This document shows, one piece after another, positions 11,414 to 23,400 of a DNA stretch of 64,000 bases. The stretch is from Batillaria attramentaria (Eukaryota; Mollusca; Gastropoda; Batillariidae): NCBI GenBank assembly GCA_018292915.2, contig JACVVK020000018.1, positions 1,034,501-1,098,500 on the forward strand, given 5' to 3'. The notes under the pieces were generated by a model, which worked only from the letters and a program-made list of their open reading frames with translations, made no database searches and was not told the DNA's origin. Position 1 is the stretch's first letter; each line of letters opens with the position of its first letter. A program made the position numbers and the translations under genes.

Positions 11414-14400
11414 ATGGACGCCAGAACTGCGAATCTGATGGAGAAAACACGTGCTTCACTTCACAGTGTTTTCGGCCACACGGATTTTAAGTCCCCGTTG
11501 CAGAGAGACGCTGTGGAAACGATTGTTCAAGGTAATTGTTTGTTGTCAAGAAGTTCAGTATTGTGCAGCGTCCGCAAGAATGTGTTGTCCTCTTTGTGAC
11601 GTAACGCTATCAATCAGCCATGAAGATAAAGGACACACACCGGACGGACACGGTAACAACAAAACCAGAAACTCGATCAAGTTTAGATGAATTAAACAGC
11701 GAATACTGTATAACAATGCGCCCGTACACAATAGCGGAGAACTACTAAGTCAAGCGTGAATAAGAACTGAAGTTCTGTCCTTGTGGTGCAATGCAAGTGA
11801 TGGAGACCTCTTAGCTATGTTTGTAATACAGTTAATATAGTTACCGCCATACAAGCGCGCGGAGTCATTCAGCCCACGAGCAGAAAAAGGTTAAAGCATC
11901 TGTCATTGCCTTTTCCTTTGTCTTGATTGTGTTTTCACACTGTGATCATTATGAATATCTGCTTTGTCAGCAGCTCATGCAGTATTTCTCAGACACAGTG
12001 AAGCTTCCATAAACACATGTTTCCTCATTCATTTAATAGTAATATTAATTGGTACTTTTGCAGGGAAAGAAGATGTCTTTGTCTCAATGCCAACTGGTGC
12101 TGGAAAGTCCCTCTGCTACCAGTTACCGGCTGTCGTCCATCACGGGATCACTTTGGTTGTGTCCCCCCTCATCGCTCTTATGCACGACCAGCTGGAGCAC
12201 CTCAAAGACGTTGGGATCAAGGCTGAAACCATCAACTCGAAAATGTCTGCAGAGGAGCGAAAGAAAGTGGTTGCTGACCTTAATTCGTCTTCTCCCAAAA
12301 TCAGACTTTTGTATATAACGCCAGAGCAGGCCGCAACAGATTTCTTTCAAATTCTTGTGGAGTCCTTGTTCCAGCGCAGACTTCTCGCTTACTTTGTGGT
12401 GGATGAAGCACATTGTGTTTCTCAGTGGGGTCATGATTTCCGACCTGACTATCTTAAGCTGGGGTGGCTGCGGAAGAAAATGCCCGGCATACCATGCATC
12501 GCTTTGACTGCAACGGCTACCTCACAGGTGGTGAAAGACATTTACAAGCAGTTACATCTGAAGGAACCAGTGCGCAGTTTCAAATCGTCAAGTTTCCGCC
12601 CCAACCTGTATTACGAAGTGTGTTTGAAGGACTTGGTCGGAGATCCCTATGACGACCTGGCCCGCTTTGCTGTCAGATCGTTGTCTGGTGTTCCAGAGAC
12701 TGATGATGACTGCTGGGTAATTGCTTTGTCAGATAGATCAGATTAAATGCTGTCGGCCTCATGTGAAAACAACTTCTGTGGAGGGAAAAATCTGCATAAT
12801 ACTTGCACTAGGCGTAATTGTTTTGCTGTACTTGATAGGTCTGCTCCTATTAAAGTCTCTGTGTTTGTAATGGGTTCTCAGAGGAGAACATGCAACTTAC
12901 AAAAGCTCTAAGGCTGTTTGCCAAATGAATAGATGTTCCTTTTGGACGCTGCGTCCAGTTTCATAACTTTGTGGCTTCTAATAGTGGAGAAAATTGACTT
13001 TGGCCTGAGGCTTCTTACTTGTTTCACACAACAGTTGACAAAGTCGCTGAAAATACTAATAGCCACCAATCAGGACTGTCTAGTTGGTCTTCAGTCCGCA
13101 GCCAAATAACGTCTGCTCAGTTCGTGGTACGGTTCCACATATGGAAGTACACTTTAATCGGTGCACATGTACTACAAATATTAGAATAAACACTCACAAA
13201 GCTTTATATTTCGTGAAGAATCGCGACAGGAACCCTAATTGTGCAAAGCGTGAACAGACTGAGCTGTGCTTGATCGGTTTTGCATTCACCTCGCAAATTT
13301 GCATTTTCTTGAAAGCGTTAGCATGTTTGTTTGTGTCTTTAGTTGAAGTTTAAAACTTGTGTTTTTGTTTGGATTTGAGTTCCTGAGTGAATTGACACTG
13401 TCTTACCAGCATAAAAAGGCACACTTTATTCTGTTGGCGCCGTGCTCTGCCGACGTACACACTGGTTCGTCTGCTATGTGCAGCCGCTGTCGACTGTCAG
13501 TTTTTACTAGGATAAACGTTCAAAATATACCTTAAATTGGCCCAAAAAAAAAAGGATGATAAAGCATTTACACCCCATCAAGCTGTGGTATACCGACTCG
13601 TATTTTGATCCAAGACGCAATCAACCCTTCGCTAAAGCTCATGTGTGCCCCCTCCCCCTTCTTATATTTTTTTTCTTTTTGAGCCCATCACATGTTTTTG
13701 ATGTTTTTGTTGTTTTTGACATAGTTTCATGTGTGACTTCTACATTTCAACCAGGCAAACCATGGCTGTGGCATCGTTTACTGTCGGACTAGAGATGGGT
13801 GCCATGAAATTGCGAGCCGACTGACAAGCAAGGGAATTCCTTGCCGGGCGTACCACGCAGCTTTGAAACCCGTGGAGAGGACGGAGGTACAGGAGGCGTG
13901 GATGGAGGGGCGACTACCTGTCATAGCAGCCACCATCAGTTTTGGCATGGGTGTGGATAAAGCTAATGTCAGGTATGTTTTAACACATTCTACACGGACG
14001 CTACTCGCGTGTGTCTTGCACCATGTGGCTGGATCTCGTGGTGACATTGCACCATGTGGGCCAAATGATTTTGTATGAATTTATAGCAAGTGTTGTGTAG
14101 ATATGTTGTACACATACTTTACTTTGACATCACCTTCAGCGGGTTGCCAAGGAAACCTGACAGCAGACATTGTGGAAAGGGCAGGGCTGCCTACCGTCCC
14201 GGAGTATCCGTATTTAGTCCGGAAAATGACAGTTTTGGGGACACTGTCCCGGAAATACGCTTTTCTGTACTGCGTCCCGGAAAACCGCGCAAACACGAAA
14301 CTAAAACAAAAGCAACCCAAAACGTCGCAGGCACGCACACCGGAAATTTTTAGGCATACCAAGCCACTGCGCATGCGCTCTGACCGCTCAACCAGACGTT

Positions 14401-17400
14401 GTTTGCGTTGCGCATGCGCGTGGAAGTTGTGTTATGAACCATGGCGTCGAAGCGAAAGGCAGCGAGTAACGACGAAGGCGATGGAAATCAGAAGAAAGCG
14501 AAACGGGAACAAACATTTATTCAGAAATACACCGAGACGTGGCCGTTCATCAAGCGGGGAAAACTCGATACATACGTGGCCTGTGAAATTTGCTCCACCG
14601 AGTTCAGTTTCCATCAAGTCGGGAGGAAGCGACGATATCAAGCGCCATCGGAGAGGCACATGAAAAATACGACCATTCAGTCGCGAGGGCGAGAAAACCA
14701 ACAAGAAGATCAGAATTTCTACATGATCTGCTGTTGGTATGAATCTATGCGAAGACCTTCAGTGGGAATTCAGTTGGTTTTCGGGCTTGTTTGAATCGGA
14801 AGGAGCAGATTGTTAAAATCGAGAGATTGGTCCGCCGTTTTGATTTTGAAGAAATGTTCGTAGTAAGTAATCACTTAATCACTTTTGTTTTTGGTTACCG
14901 AGGATGTCCCTGAAAATTTCTGTGTGTCCCGGATTTTCATCAAGTGTGTCCCTGAAACCCAAAATCAGGGGTAGGCAGCCCTGAAAGGGTAGTAAAATGT
15001 GCACATACTGTTACGACTACAGTTGTTGCTCGGCTAGAATGAGTTAAGTTAACAGGTGGATGGTAGTAGCTGTTGTAGTTTCTGAAAGTCTAGTGTTCGG
15101 TTTGTGGTTTCAAGTCTGTTGTAGCAGACATTATTATATGGAGCATGTGCTGGCCAAGCTTAGGGTTCACACACTCATTTGCTCTAAAGCTGTGATTTTC
15201 ATTTCATGTTTATCTCTTCATTTATTTTCTCTTTTTTGTTTTGTTTTTGTATGTACTGGTTACGTTCAGAAGGGCAGACTGTGTATGATTTTAAACCAAA
15301 CATTATCAACATTTTTGTTGGCTCCCCCCCCCCCAACCCCCCCCCCTAACCCCCCCAACCCCCCCCAACCCCCCCCAACCCCCCCCCCCAACCCCCCCCC
15401 CAACCCCCCCCAACCCCCCAACCCCAACCCCCCAACCCCCCAAACCCCCCCCCCCCCAACCCCCCAACCCCCCCCCCCCCCCCCAACTAACTGGCACTCA
15501 CTATGTACTGGCCAGCTTAAGGATGTTTCAGGCCTGAAAAACTGCAGCATCTGTTTGTCTACAAAGATGGCTGTTTCTCCAATATTGCATAGCAATAAGC
15601 AATTACTGTAAATTTCTTCCATATGGGCGACAGGCGGTGATTTCTTTTTCCATCTGCTATATCTCATCTCTGCAGTTTGTCATGAATATTGCATGTTTTT
15701 CTAGGTTTGTGGCCCACTGGACACTGCCCAAGTCCATGGCAGGGTATTACCAGGAGTCAGGGCGCGCAGGTCGCGATGGTCTCCCCTCCTACTGCCGGCT
15801 CTACTACTCCCGCCAAGAAAAGAGCACTGTGTCATATCTACTCAACATGGAGGCTAAGAGGCCAAAGGTGAAATTATACATGCAAACAACCAAAATGAGC
15901 AAAATTGAATTGCTGCATAATCATACAGTTTGGATTTTTCACTTTCATCTTTTCTTGTTTGTTGTGATTTTGATTTGATTAAGTTGGTTGGTTTTTAATA
16001 TGGCTGTTGTTGTGCCAACAAATCGATTGAAGAGAAGGGTGGTGGAAATGGATGGAGGGCTTGCAACTAACGATGAATGTACTTTGTTTCAGAAAAATGC
16101 TGAGATGGCAAAACTCCAGAAGAAAGCTGCAGAGGAAAGTTTCAATGCACTTGTCATGTTCTGTGAGAGCCTCAAGTAAGTAACTCACGCCCCAACCCTC
16201 CTTCCTGAATCCTCCCATGCAGCCATTTTCTTATCTTGTATATGTAGTATACATCATGAGTGGATAAGGATAGTAGGAATGTAGGAAATCATCTAATTTT
16301 CATACCTCCTCCTTTTTCCCGTAGTGATGAAGTACTGATGCAAACACTCAGGCAGCACACTTCCCTCTCTATCCAAACGCCCAGCAGCTGCAACTTAACT
16401 CTGAAGTACGCACAATTATGCTGTGGACAGATGTCGTCACTGGAGCATCGCGGACTTCTTCGGAGATGAAAAACCACAATGTGAGCGGGCCTGTGATGTG
16501 TGCCGTGACCCAAAGAAAGCAGAGATCAACTTGAGAAACCTTCAGGCTGGAAACTACGGCTCCATGGTGAAAAAAGTGAAGGGAGGAGGGGCAGCTGGTG
16601 ATGATGGTGACGACATGTACGGAGGAGGCAGGAGGGGGGCTAAGAGGTGGGTTGAGGTGTTGGTGTTGGTGTTATGACACTCACAAGCGCTTGTTGTTCT
16701 CTAAGTTTGTTTTCACATCATCAAAAGTGAACTGTAACTTATTGTCGTAATTTCACCCCAGTCCACCTCTTTTTGAGGAAGGTGGCTTTGTTTATTTCAC
16801 ATGATTCTTTTGGAATAATTTAAAATTAAATGCACATTTTAGGTCATGACAGCTTGAAACAGTTGTCACTTACGAAGCTATGATGCTGTTTTTGTAGTGA
16901 TTATCCATTCGGATTTCAAGGGCATTCATAAAACTTCGGACCTCTAATATTGCCAGAAATTTGGTATTCTTTGGAACTCTCCACCCTTTTCAGCTGCATC
17001 GTCACTTGGGCGTACAGCTGAACTTTATACTATGGTCACAACATTACGATGGTCCTGCCCTAGTTCCTTTATGCAAGTCTTATATGTTGTGAGGTTGATA
17101 GCCATAGAAAGTATCCCAGGCAGTGTCATCTTGAGTGTGTATAAATGTTTTGCCTGTTTTGGTTGTTCCCAGAGAATGGGATGAATACCTGGATGGGGAT
17201 GAAGACGAGGAAGGGGAGTACAACTACCAGCAGCGCGTGGAGCAGAAAGAGAAGAAGGATCGCGAGCAGCTCATCAGTAAACAGTTCAAGCTACGCAAAG
17301 GGGTGAGCATCTGACTGGAAAGGAAGTTGCTGCCTGCAGTGAAGCAGGGATCGGGTTACTTTTTAAAAGTAAGGTGTGAAGTGGGGGCTCTGTTACATAT

Positions 17401-20400
17401 CAAACAGACGCGTTGCCCAATCAAGACATTTATTGGGTTCGTCTTCAGTCTAACTATCACCACAACCTCCATAGCAGAGTGGGTCCGTGATCCCTGCAGA
17501 GTGAACGTTACTGAATTTGTTTTTTTGAAACGGTAAGAAAAATGAAATTGAAGACTGTCTGAGCATGCTCCCTTGGCTAATTAGAACCTGAGCATGTGTT
17601 GACACTTATTTTACTTTTTTCTTTTGCTCTCAGAAGAAGGGCAACACCCCGGAGAAAGTGGAGGAGGAATTTGAGCCACCCTCACCTTGGTGCCCCCTGC
17701 GTGATGCTGACAGTCAACGAGTTCCAAAACTCACTGTAAAGGTCTGTATTCTTGTGATGGGAATATCATCTAGTTCTGGTTGGGGATGGGAAGAGGGAGG
17801 TAGGGTGCACCTGTCATTATGCTGGGAATATCATCTAGTTCTGGTTGGGGATGGGAAGAGGGAGGTAGGGTGCACCTGTCATTATGCTGGGAATATCATC
17901 TAGTTCTGGTTGGGGATGGGAAGAGGGAGGTAGGGTGCACCTGTCATTATGCTGGGAATATCATCTAGTTCTGGTTGGGGATGGGAAGAGGGAGGTAGGG
18001 TGCACCTGTCATTATGCTGGGAATATCATCTAGTTCTGGTTGGGGATGGGAAGAGGGAGGTAGGGTGCACCTGTCATTATGCTGGGAATAACAGCTTTGC
18101 CTACTTTTTCATTCAGGGAACAGGCCAAGATAAACAAAACTGTCCTTGAAGGACTTTAGTTCCAGCCAGGTGAAAAAGTGTGCACATGTCTACACATAGA
18201 CAATCCTTCCACGGACTTTCCACAATGGTGAAATTGTCACTGCGTCACTCAGTCCTGCAGCCAAATCTAAGCATGTGGTTATATAAGAAGACATATTTTA
18301 TTCCATGCAGCAGCGGTACAGTGGTAGCTGTAAATTGTTTTGTTCTAGTTTGTGATTATGTATTTCATGTTACATGTACCCATCTTGTTTCCTGCAGTCT
18401 GTATAAAAATGAAAATGTATTTGGCCTCTCTTGTTTGTGACAAGTATTTTCGATATAATATGTGTATTTTAGACCAGGGAACACTGCTTTGAGATGCTGG
18501 AGAAGACGCTGTACGAGAACTTTGTGGCCGCGTTCCAGCACGACAGTGACCGCATCCGAGGAGCAGAGTATGAGCCCCGATGCTGCGCCCTTGATGTTGA
18601 GCACAAAGTTTTCCTGTCCAGCAAGCAAGCCACCATGTACAAGGTGTCTGTCATGAAGATGCTGAGTGACACCAGGAAACTCACGCAGGATAAAACGCCC
18701 CATGAGTGCTTCTCTAAGACCCCTCCACTTCCTTCATTACCTGATGATACAGCTACAGACGGCAGTGAAGGGGAGAAGCTCAGTGTGCAGGTTAACGGCT
18801 GGTCCAACTGTCCAAGCGGATTCTACAAGGAAAGCAGTCGCCAGGATGCGGTTGGAGTGACTTCCCAGTCGAGTGGAATGGATGTAGACATTGAGTCTGA
18901 AGCAGTTTCCACATTTTCTGTTCAGGGCAGTGGTCTTGCAGGTGTTGACTCACAGCCTGATGCGGTTTCCACATTTTCTGATCATGGTGTTCCAAGTACT
19001 GCTGTACCCAGCACTTCTTGTGCTACAGTAGAAACTTCGTCTTTGGCTCAAGACTCTACGGGTGTTTGTGTGAATGACAAAATCAGCATCACAGACCTGT
19101 TCGGGGAGGACTCTGACGATGATGAAGTTGCTGCTCAGGACAAGGTTTCCTCCAATGAGGAAGACTCTGGTTTCTTCTCCTCAGAACATGGTCAGGCTGT
19201 TGCTGCTGGGGTTGTTGTGAATTGTTCACTGGCACAGACCCTTGCGAGTAGTATGCCTCAGTCAGCCCCCAGTGCTACCACGTCAGCGGCCGCGTCATGT
19301 TCTGTCCAACCTGATAAGCCAAAGATTGTGTACTTTTGGGAGAGGGAGGATTACCGTCCGGAAGAGACAGAGGATAAGGCTGAGAGTTCCAGTACATTTG
19401 CTGACTTACCTAATGGCGATTTGTCTGCAAAGGATGGTCACAGAGACACCGTTTCTTCAAGACATAAGTCTAGTCATTCCTCTTCATCTAGGTAAGTTTC
19501 AATTTTAAATTCCCTCAGCTTAACTGCCATTCATCCACACGTGAATGGAATTAAGTGAAAGTCAGAAGTGCTCTTTTAGCCTGTATAATTATTGCCTCCT
19601 TTTGTCTTCTGAAATTAATGAAAATTCTTGTCAGACATGTGTGCTGGCCTATCACATATAAAATTATAATTTTACAAAGGTACAGTTGAAAGAGCTTTGA
19701 AGTATTTGTGGTCAAGTCACAAAACCTTTGTGTTGCTGGCAGGTATAGGTTACCGTTAATGTGTAAATGGTTTTCTAAGCTTTTCGTTGTCACATGCTTT
19801 TCTTTTCTTGCTTTCTGTCTGTTTGTTTGTGTGCATCTATTGTTTAGTAAAAATAATAATACCTTCATATGACAGTGAAATTAAATTCTTGCACTGCATG
19901 TTTTTCTTGGCTGCAGGAGTTCCAAGGAAGGAGAAAAGTCCAAGCATCGCAGTCATAAGAAGGTGACGAGAGATCCTAGAAGACTTTGCCAGCATGTGAG
20001 AGTTTTGGCATTGTAGTTTGGCCTTCCTTGCGCTGTTTGGCAATGTTGCTAAATTTTAAGTCGTGAATAATATTAAGCAGAAGCCTTGTGAAGCCAGTGT
20101 GAATTACCTAGAGGAAATTTATTTTTGTTTTCCTTGATGCAATCAGGGGTAACTGGGATGGCCAAGCAGGTAGAACTAGAAGGTTTTGACTGTCAATTGG
20201 TCAATGCTGGGGTTGTGAGTTCAGATCCCGTCTGCAAGTGGAACATTTGTGCTTGCATTTTCCGTATTGCCCTGTCTTTCATATCACATTTATTTGTTGA
20301 AAAAGGACATTGAACCATAAACAAGCAACATCAGTTCCTTTATGAAAGGAAAGGACAACTTTAAATGAAGTTCTGCACATAAGACCTAGATACTGCAGCT

Positions 20401-23400
20401 CAGTTGGTATAGTTCGCCCGTTAGGCCCTAGGGGGTGCAAATGTATACTAGTTACGCGCAGGAGGGGCAAATAAATTCCAGTTGTTCACTAACCGGGGCG
20501 ACTGTATCCCCGCAACATGGGAGGGGGTGCAAAATTAATGTTCTCTGGGGTCTGGTTGGATGAAGTCACGTGGTTGTTGACTTTGTTCTACGACTTTATG
20601 TGAAATATCAATGGAATTGACTGGTATACATTTGCACCCCCTAACGGGCGAACTATACCAACTGAGCTATACTGCAGCCCCTCTGCCATATTTATTCCTT
20701 TCTTGCCCTGTTTGCCTTGTGACCAAATGTTTGTGGAAAGTCTATGTTCTTTCAGCCTGGCTGGGAGGACTTACGGAAGGAAGACTCCCCACAGAAGAAA
20801 CACAAACCTTCCCCAGACAAAGATTCCAAGTTACACAAGCACAAGAAAACTGACAAAGGAGAAAACAAGGGTGCCAAGGGAAGTAACAAGGAGGACAAGG
20901 GAGCCGAGGCTGCTACGGAGCATGACAAAAGGGGCGTGGCTGACCTGGTTGTCAAATATCTCACACCTCACTACAAGGCTGGACGGTTTGCGAACAAGGT
21001 ATAGTTTATGATTTTCATTATACTTTTGTTTTGACCATTGCAGCAAGTGACATATCTTCTTTGATTTTGCCAGCAATTGCCGACAGAAGCACCCTAGACT
21101 TATAACTTGCTTCCCCATGGGCGATTCAGATTCCTCGTGGTCAGTGTGTTGCTGATAGAAATAATAATAATAATAATAATGAGTATTGTATAGGCTTAGC
21201 TTAGCTTAGCTTAGCTTAATCCTCTTTATTCCCTGGGGAACATAGGGCTGCAACCACACTCCGCCAGCGCACTCGGTTCTGGGACGCCCTCTTTAGTTCG
21301 GCCCACGTCGTTCCGGCGGCCTTGGCTTCAGCGTCCGTACTCCTCCGCCAGGTCTGCTTCGGTCGGCCCACTTTGCGCTTTCCCTGGGGGTTCCAATCAA
21401 GGGACTGCCTGGTGACATTTGATGTTGACTTTCGCAGAGTGTGTCCGATCCATCCCCATTTCCTTTTCTTGATCTCCTGCTCGATGGGGACCTGTCTTGT
21501 TCCCTCCCAGAGGTCTTGGTTGGTGATCACCAGTGGGTATCTGATGTTGAGAATGTTGCGGAGGCATCTGTTGATGAAGGTTTGCAGCTTGTGGGAGCTT
21601 GTCTTGGTGGTGCGCCATGTCTCCGAGCCATAGAGTAGGACCGACTTCACATTTGAGTTGAAGATCCGAATCTTGTTTCGCAGGGATAGGGCTGTGGATC
21701 TCCAGATGGGGCGTAGAGTGCGAAAGGCATGTCTGGCTTTGTTGGTGCGGCTCCTGATGTCCTCGTCCGTTCCTCCATCCTTGCTGACAACGCTGCCGAG
21801 GTAGACGAACTTGTCCACCTCTTTGATGTCTTCCTGGTGCAGCTGGATGGGGTCGTGCTGTTTGTGGTTGACTCTCATGACTTCGGTCTTGCTGATGTTG
21901 ATCTTGAGGCCGGTCTGCTCAGCTTCTTCGGCGACTCTGTTCAGCTTCTCCTGCGCATCTTGTTGTTTGTGGGAGAGGAGGGCGATGTCATCCGCGAAAT
22001 CCAGGTCCTCGAGCTGTTTGCTGAAGGTCCACTGGATCCCTGTCCTCTTGCCGTCGGTGGCTTGCCTCATGACCCAGTCGACCACCATCAGGAAGATTGT
22101 GGGTGAGAGGATGCAGCCTTGACGAACGCCGGTCCGTACTGTGAACGGCTCTGTCAGTTTCCCATCGTGGATTACCTGGCAGGTGGCATCTTCGTACAGC
22201 TGTCGGATGATGTTGACAAACTTTGGTGGAAAACCGTAGTGAGACATCAGCTTCCAGATGACCTCCCTGTCAACACTGTCGAACGCCTTCTGGAAGTCAA
22301 CAAAGGTGCTGTACAGGGGGGTCTGCCACTCCAGGGACTGCTCGATGATGATCCTCATCGTGGCTATGTGATCAGTGCAGGATCGGTCGTTGCGGAATCC
22401 TGCCTGTTCCTCCCGGAGTGTCTTGTCCAGCGCGGTCTTCAGCCTCTCCAGGATGATCCTGGTGAGAACCTTCCCTGGTATGGACAGGAGCATGATGCCT
22501 CGCCAGTTGCTACAGGATGAGAGGTCCCCTTTCTTTGGCAGCTTTACCAGGTGTCCCTTCTTCCAGTCTTGTGGCACGCTCTCGTTCTCCCAGATCTTCC
22601 TCAGGAGCGGGCGCAGCATCTCGGTGGAGGTCTGGATGTCGGCCTTGAGGGCTTCTGGTGGTATGCCGTCGGGGCCTGCTGCTTTGCCAGACTTGAGGGA
22701 CTTGATGGCTTTGATGATCTCGGTCTTGGTAGGGGGGTTGGTGCTGATGTCGAGTAGCTGGGCTGCCGGTGGTATGTCTGGTGGGACTGGTGGTGGAGGC
22801 CTGTTGAGCGTTTCCTTGAAGTGTTCAGCCCACCTTGTCCTTTGGTCTTCCTCTTTGGTGATGATTTGTCCATTCTTGTCTTTGACTGGTCTGGTGGGGT
22901 TGTTATTTTTCCCAGAGAGTGTCCTTGTTATTTCGTAGAGCCGTTTTATGTTCCGTTGTCCTGCTGCTGTTTCTGCTTCTTCTGTGAGGTCGTTGATGAA
23001 GTTCCTCTTGTCGTTCCTTGCGCTCCTCTTGACCTGCCGGTTGACGTCCCAGTATTGAGCCTGCAGGTCGCGCTTGTCGTCTTGGTCGTCAGTGTGGTTG
23101 ATCAGGTCTTTCAGGCGTTTCCTCTCTGTGATGAGGTCCCAGGTGTCAGATGTAAGCCACTCTTTGTGTTGTCTCGTCTTTTTTCCCAGCACTTTCTTGC
23201 ATGTTGCTGTCCAGGTTTCTCGCAGGTCATGCCAGTGCTCCTCGATTGTCTCTTCAGGTGGTGTGTCAAGAGCGCTGAATCTGTTCCTCAGCTCACACCT
23301 GAAGGCGTTGGTCTTGACGCTCTCCTTCAGACTGTGCACGTTGTACTTGTGAGATGGTCTGTCCGCCTGGTCTCTGTAGGCCTTCAGCTTGATCTTGATC

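Noticed and set aside
15060..15667. 183- and 133-codon proline/glycine-rich frames in RECQL5 intron 3
   Set aside because: They cross the C-tract array and an intron between two well-defined RECQL5 exons.
17757..18089. CRISPR-like array
   Set aside because: Units are contiguous 65-bp tandem repeats without unique spacers, in a eukaryotic intron.
21161..21195. Shared CTATACAATACTC(ATT)n tail as evidence that the LINE and SINE-A have a common 3' end
   Set aside because: The same sequence is better explained as the tail of the interrupted SINE: an 11-bp duplication (21185-21195 and 24486-24496) bounds the LINE, and its own 3' end is the TAAGC array.
21729..22106. Long plus-strand frames opposite the LINE (21322-23879)
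   Set aside because: They are shadows of the intact minus-strand endonuclease-reverse transcriptase frame.
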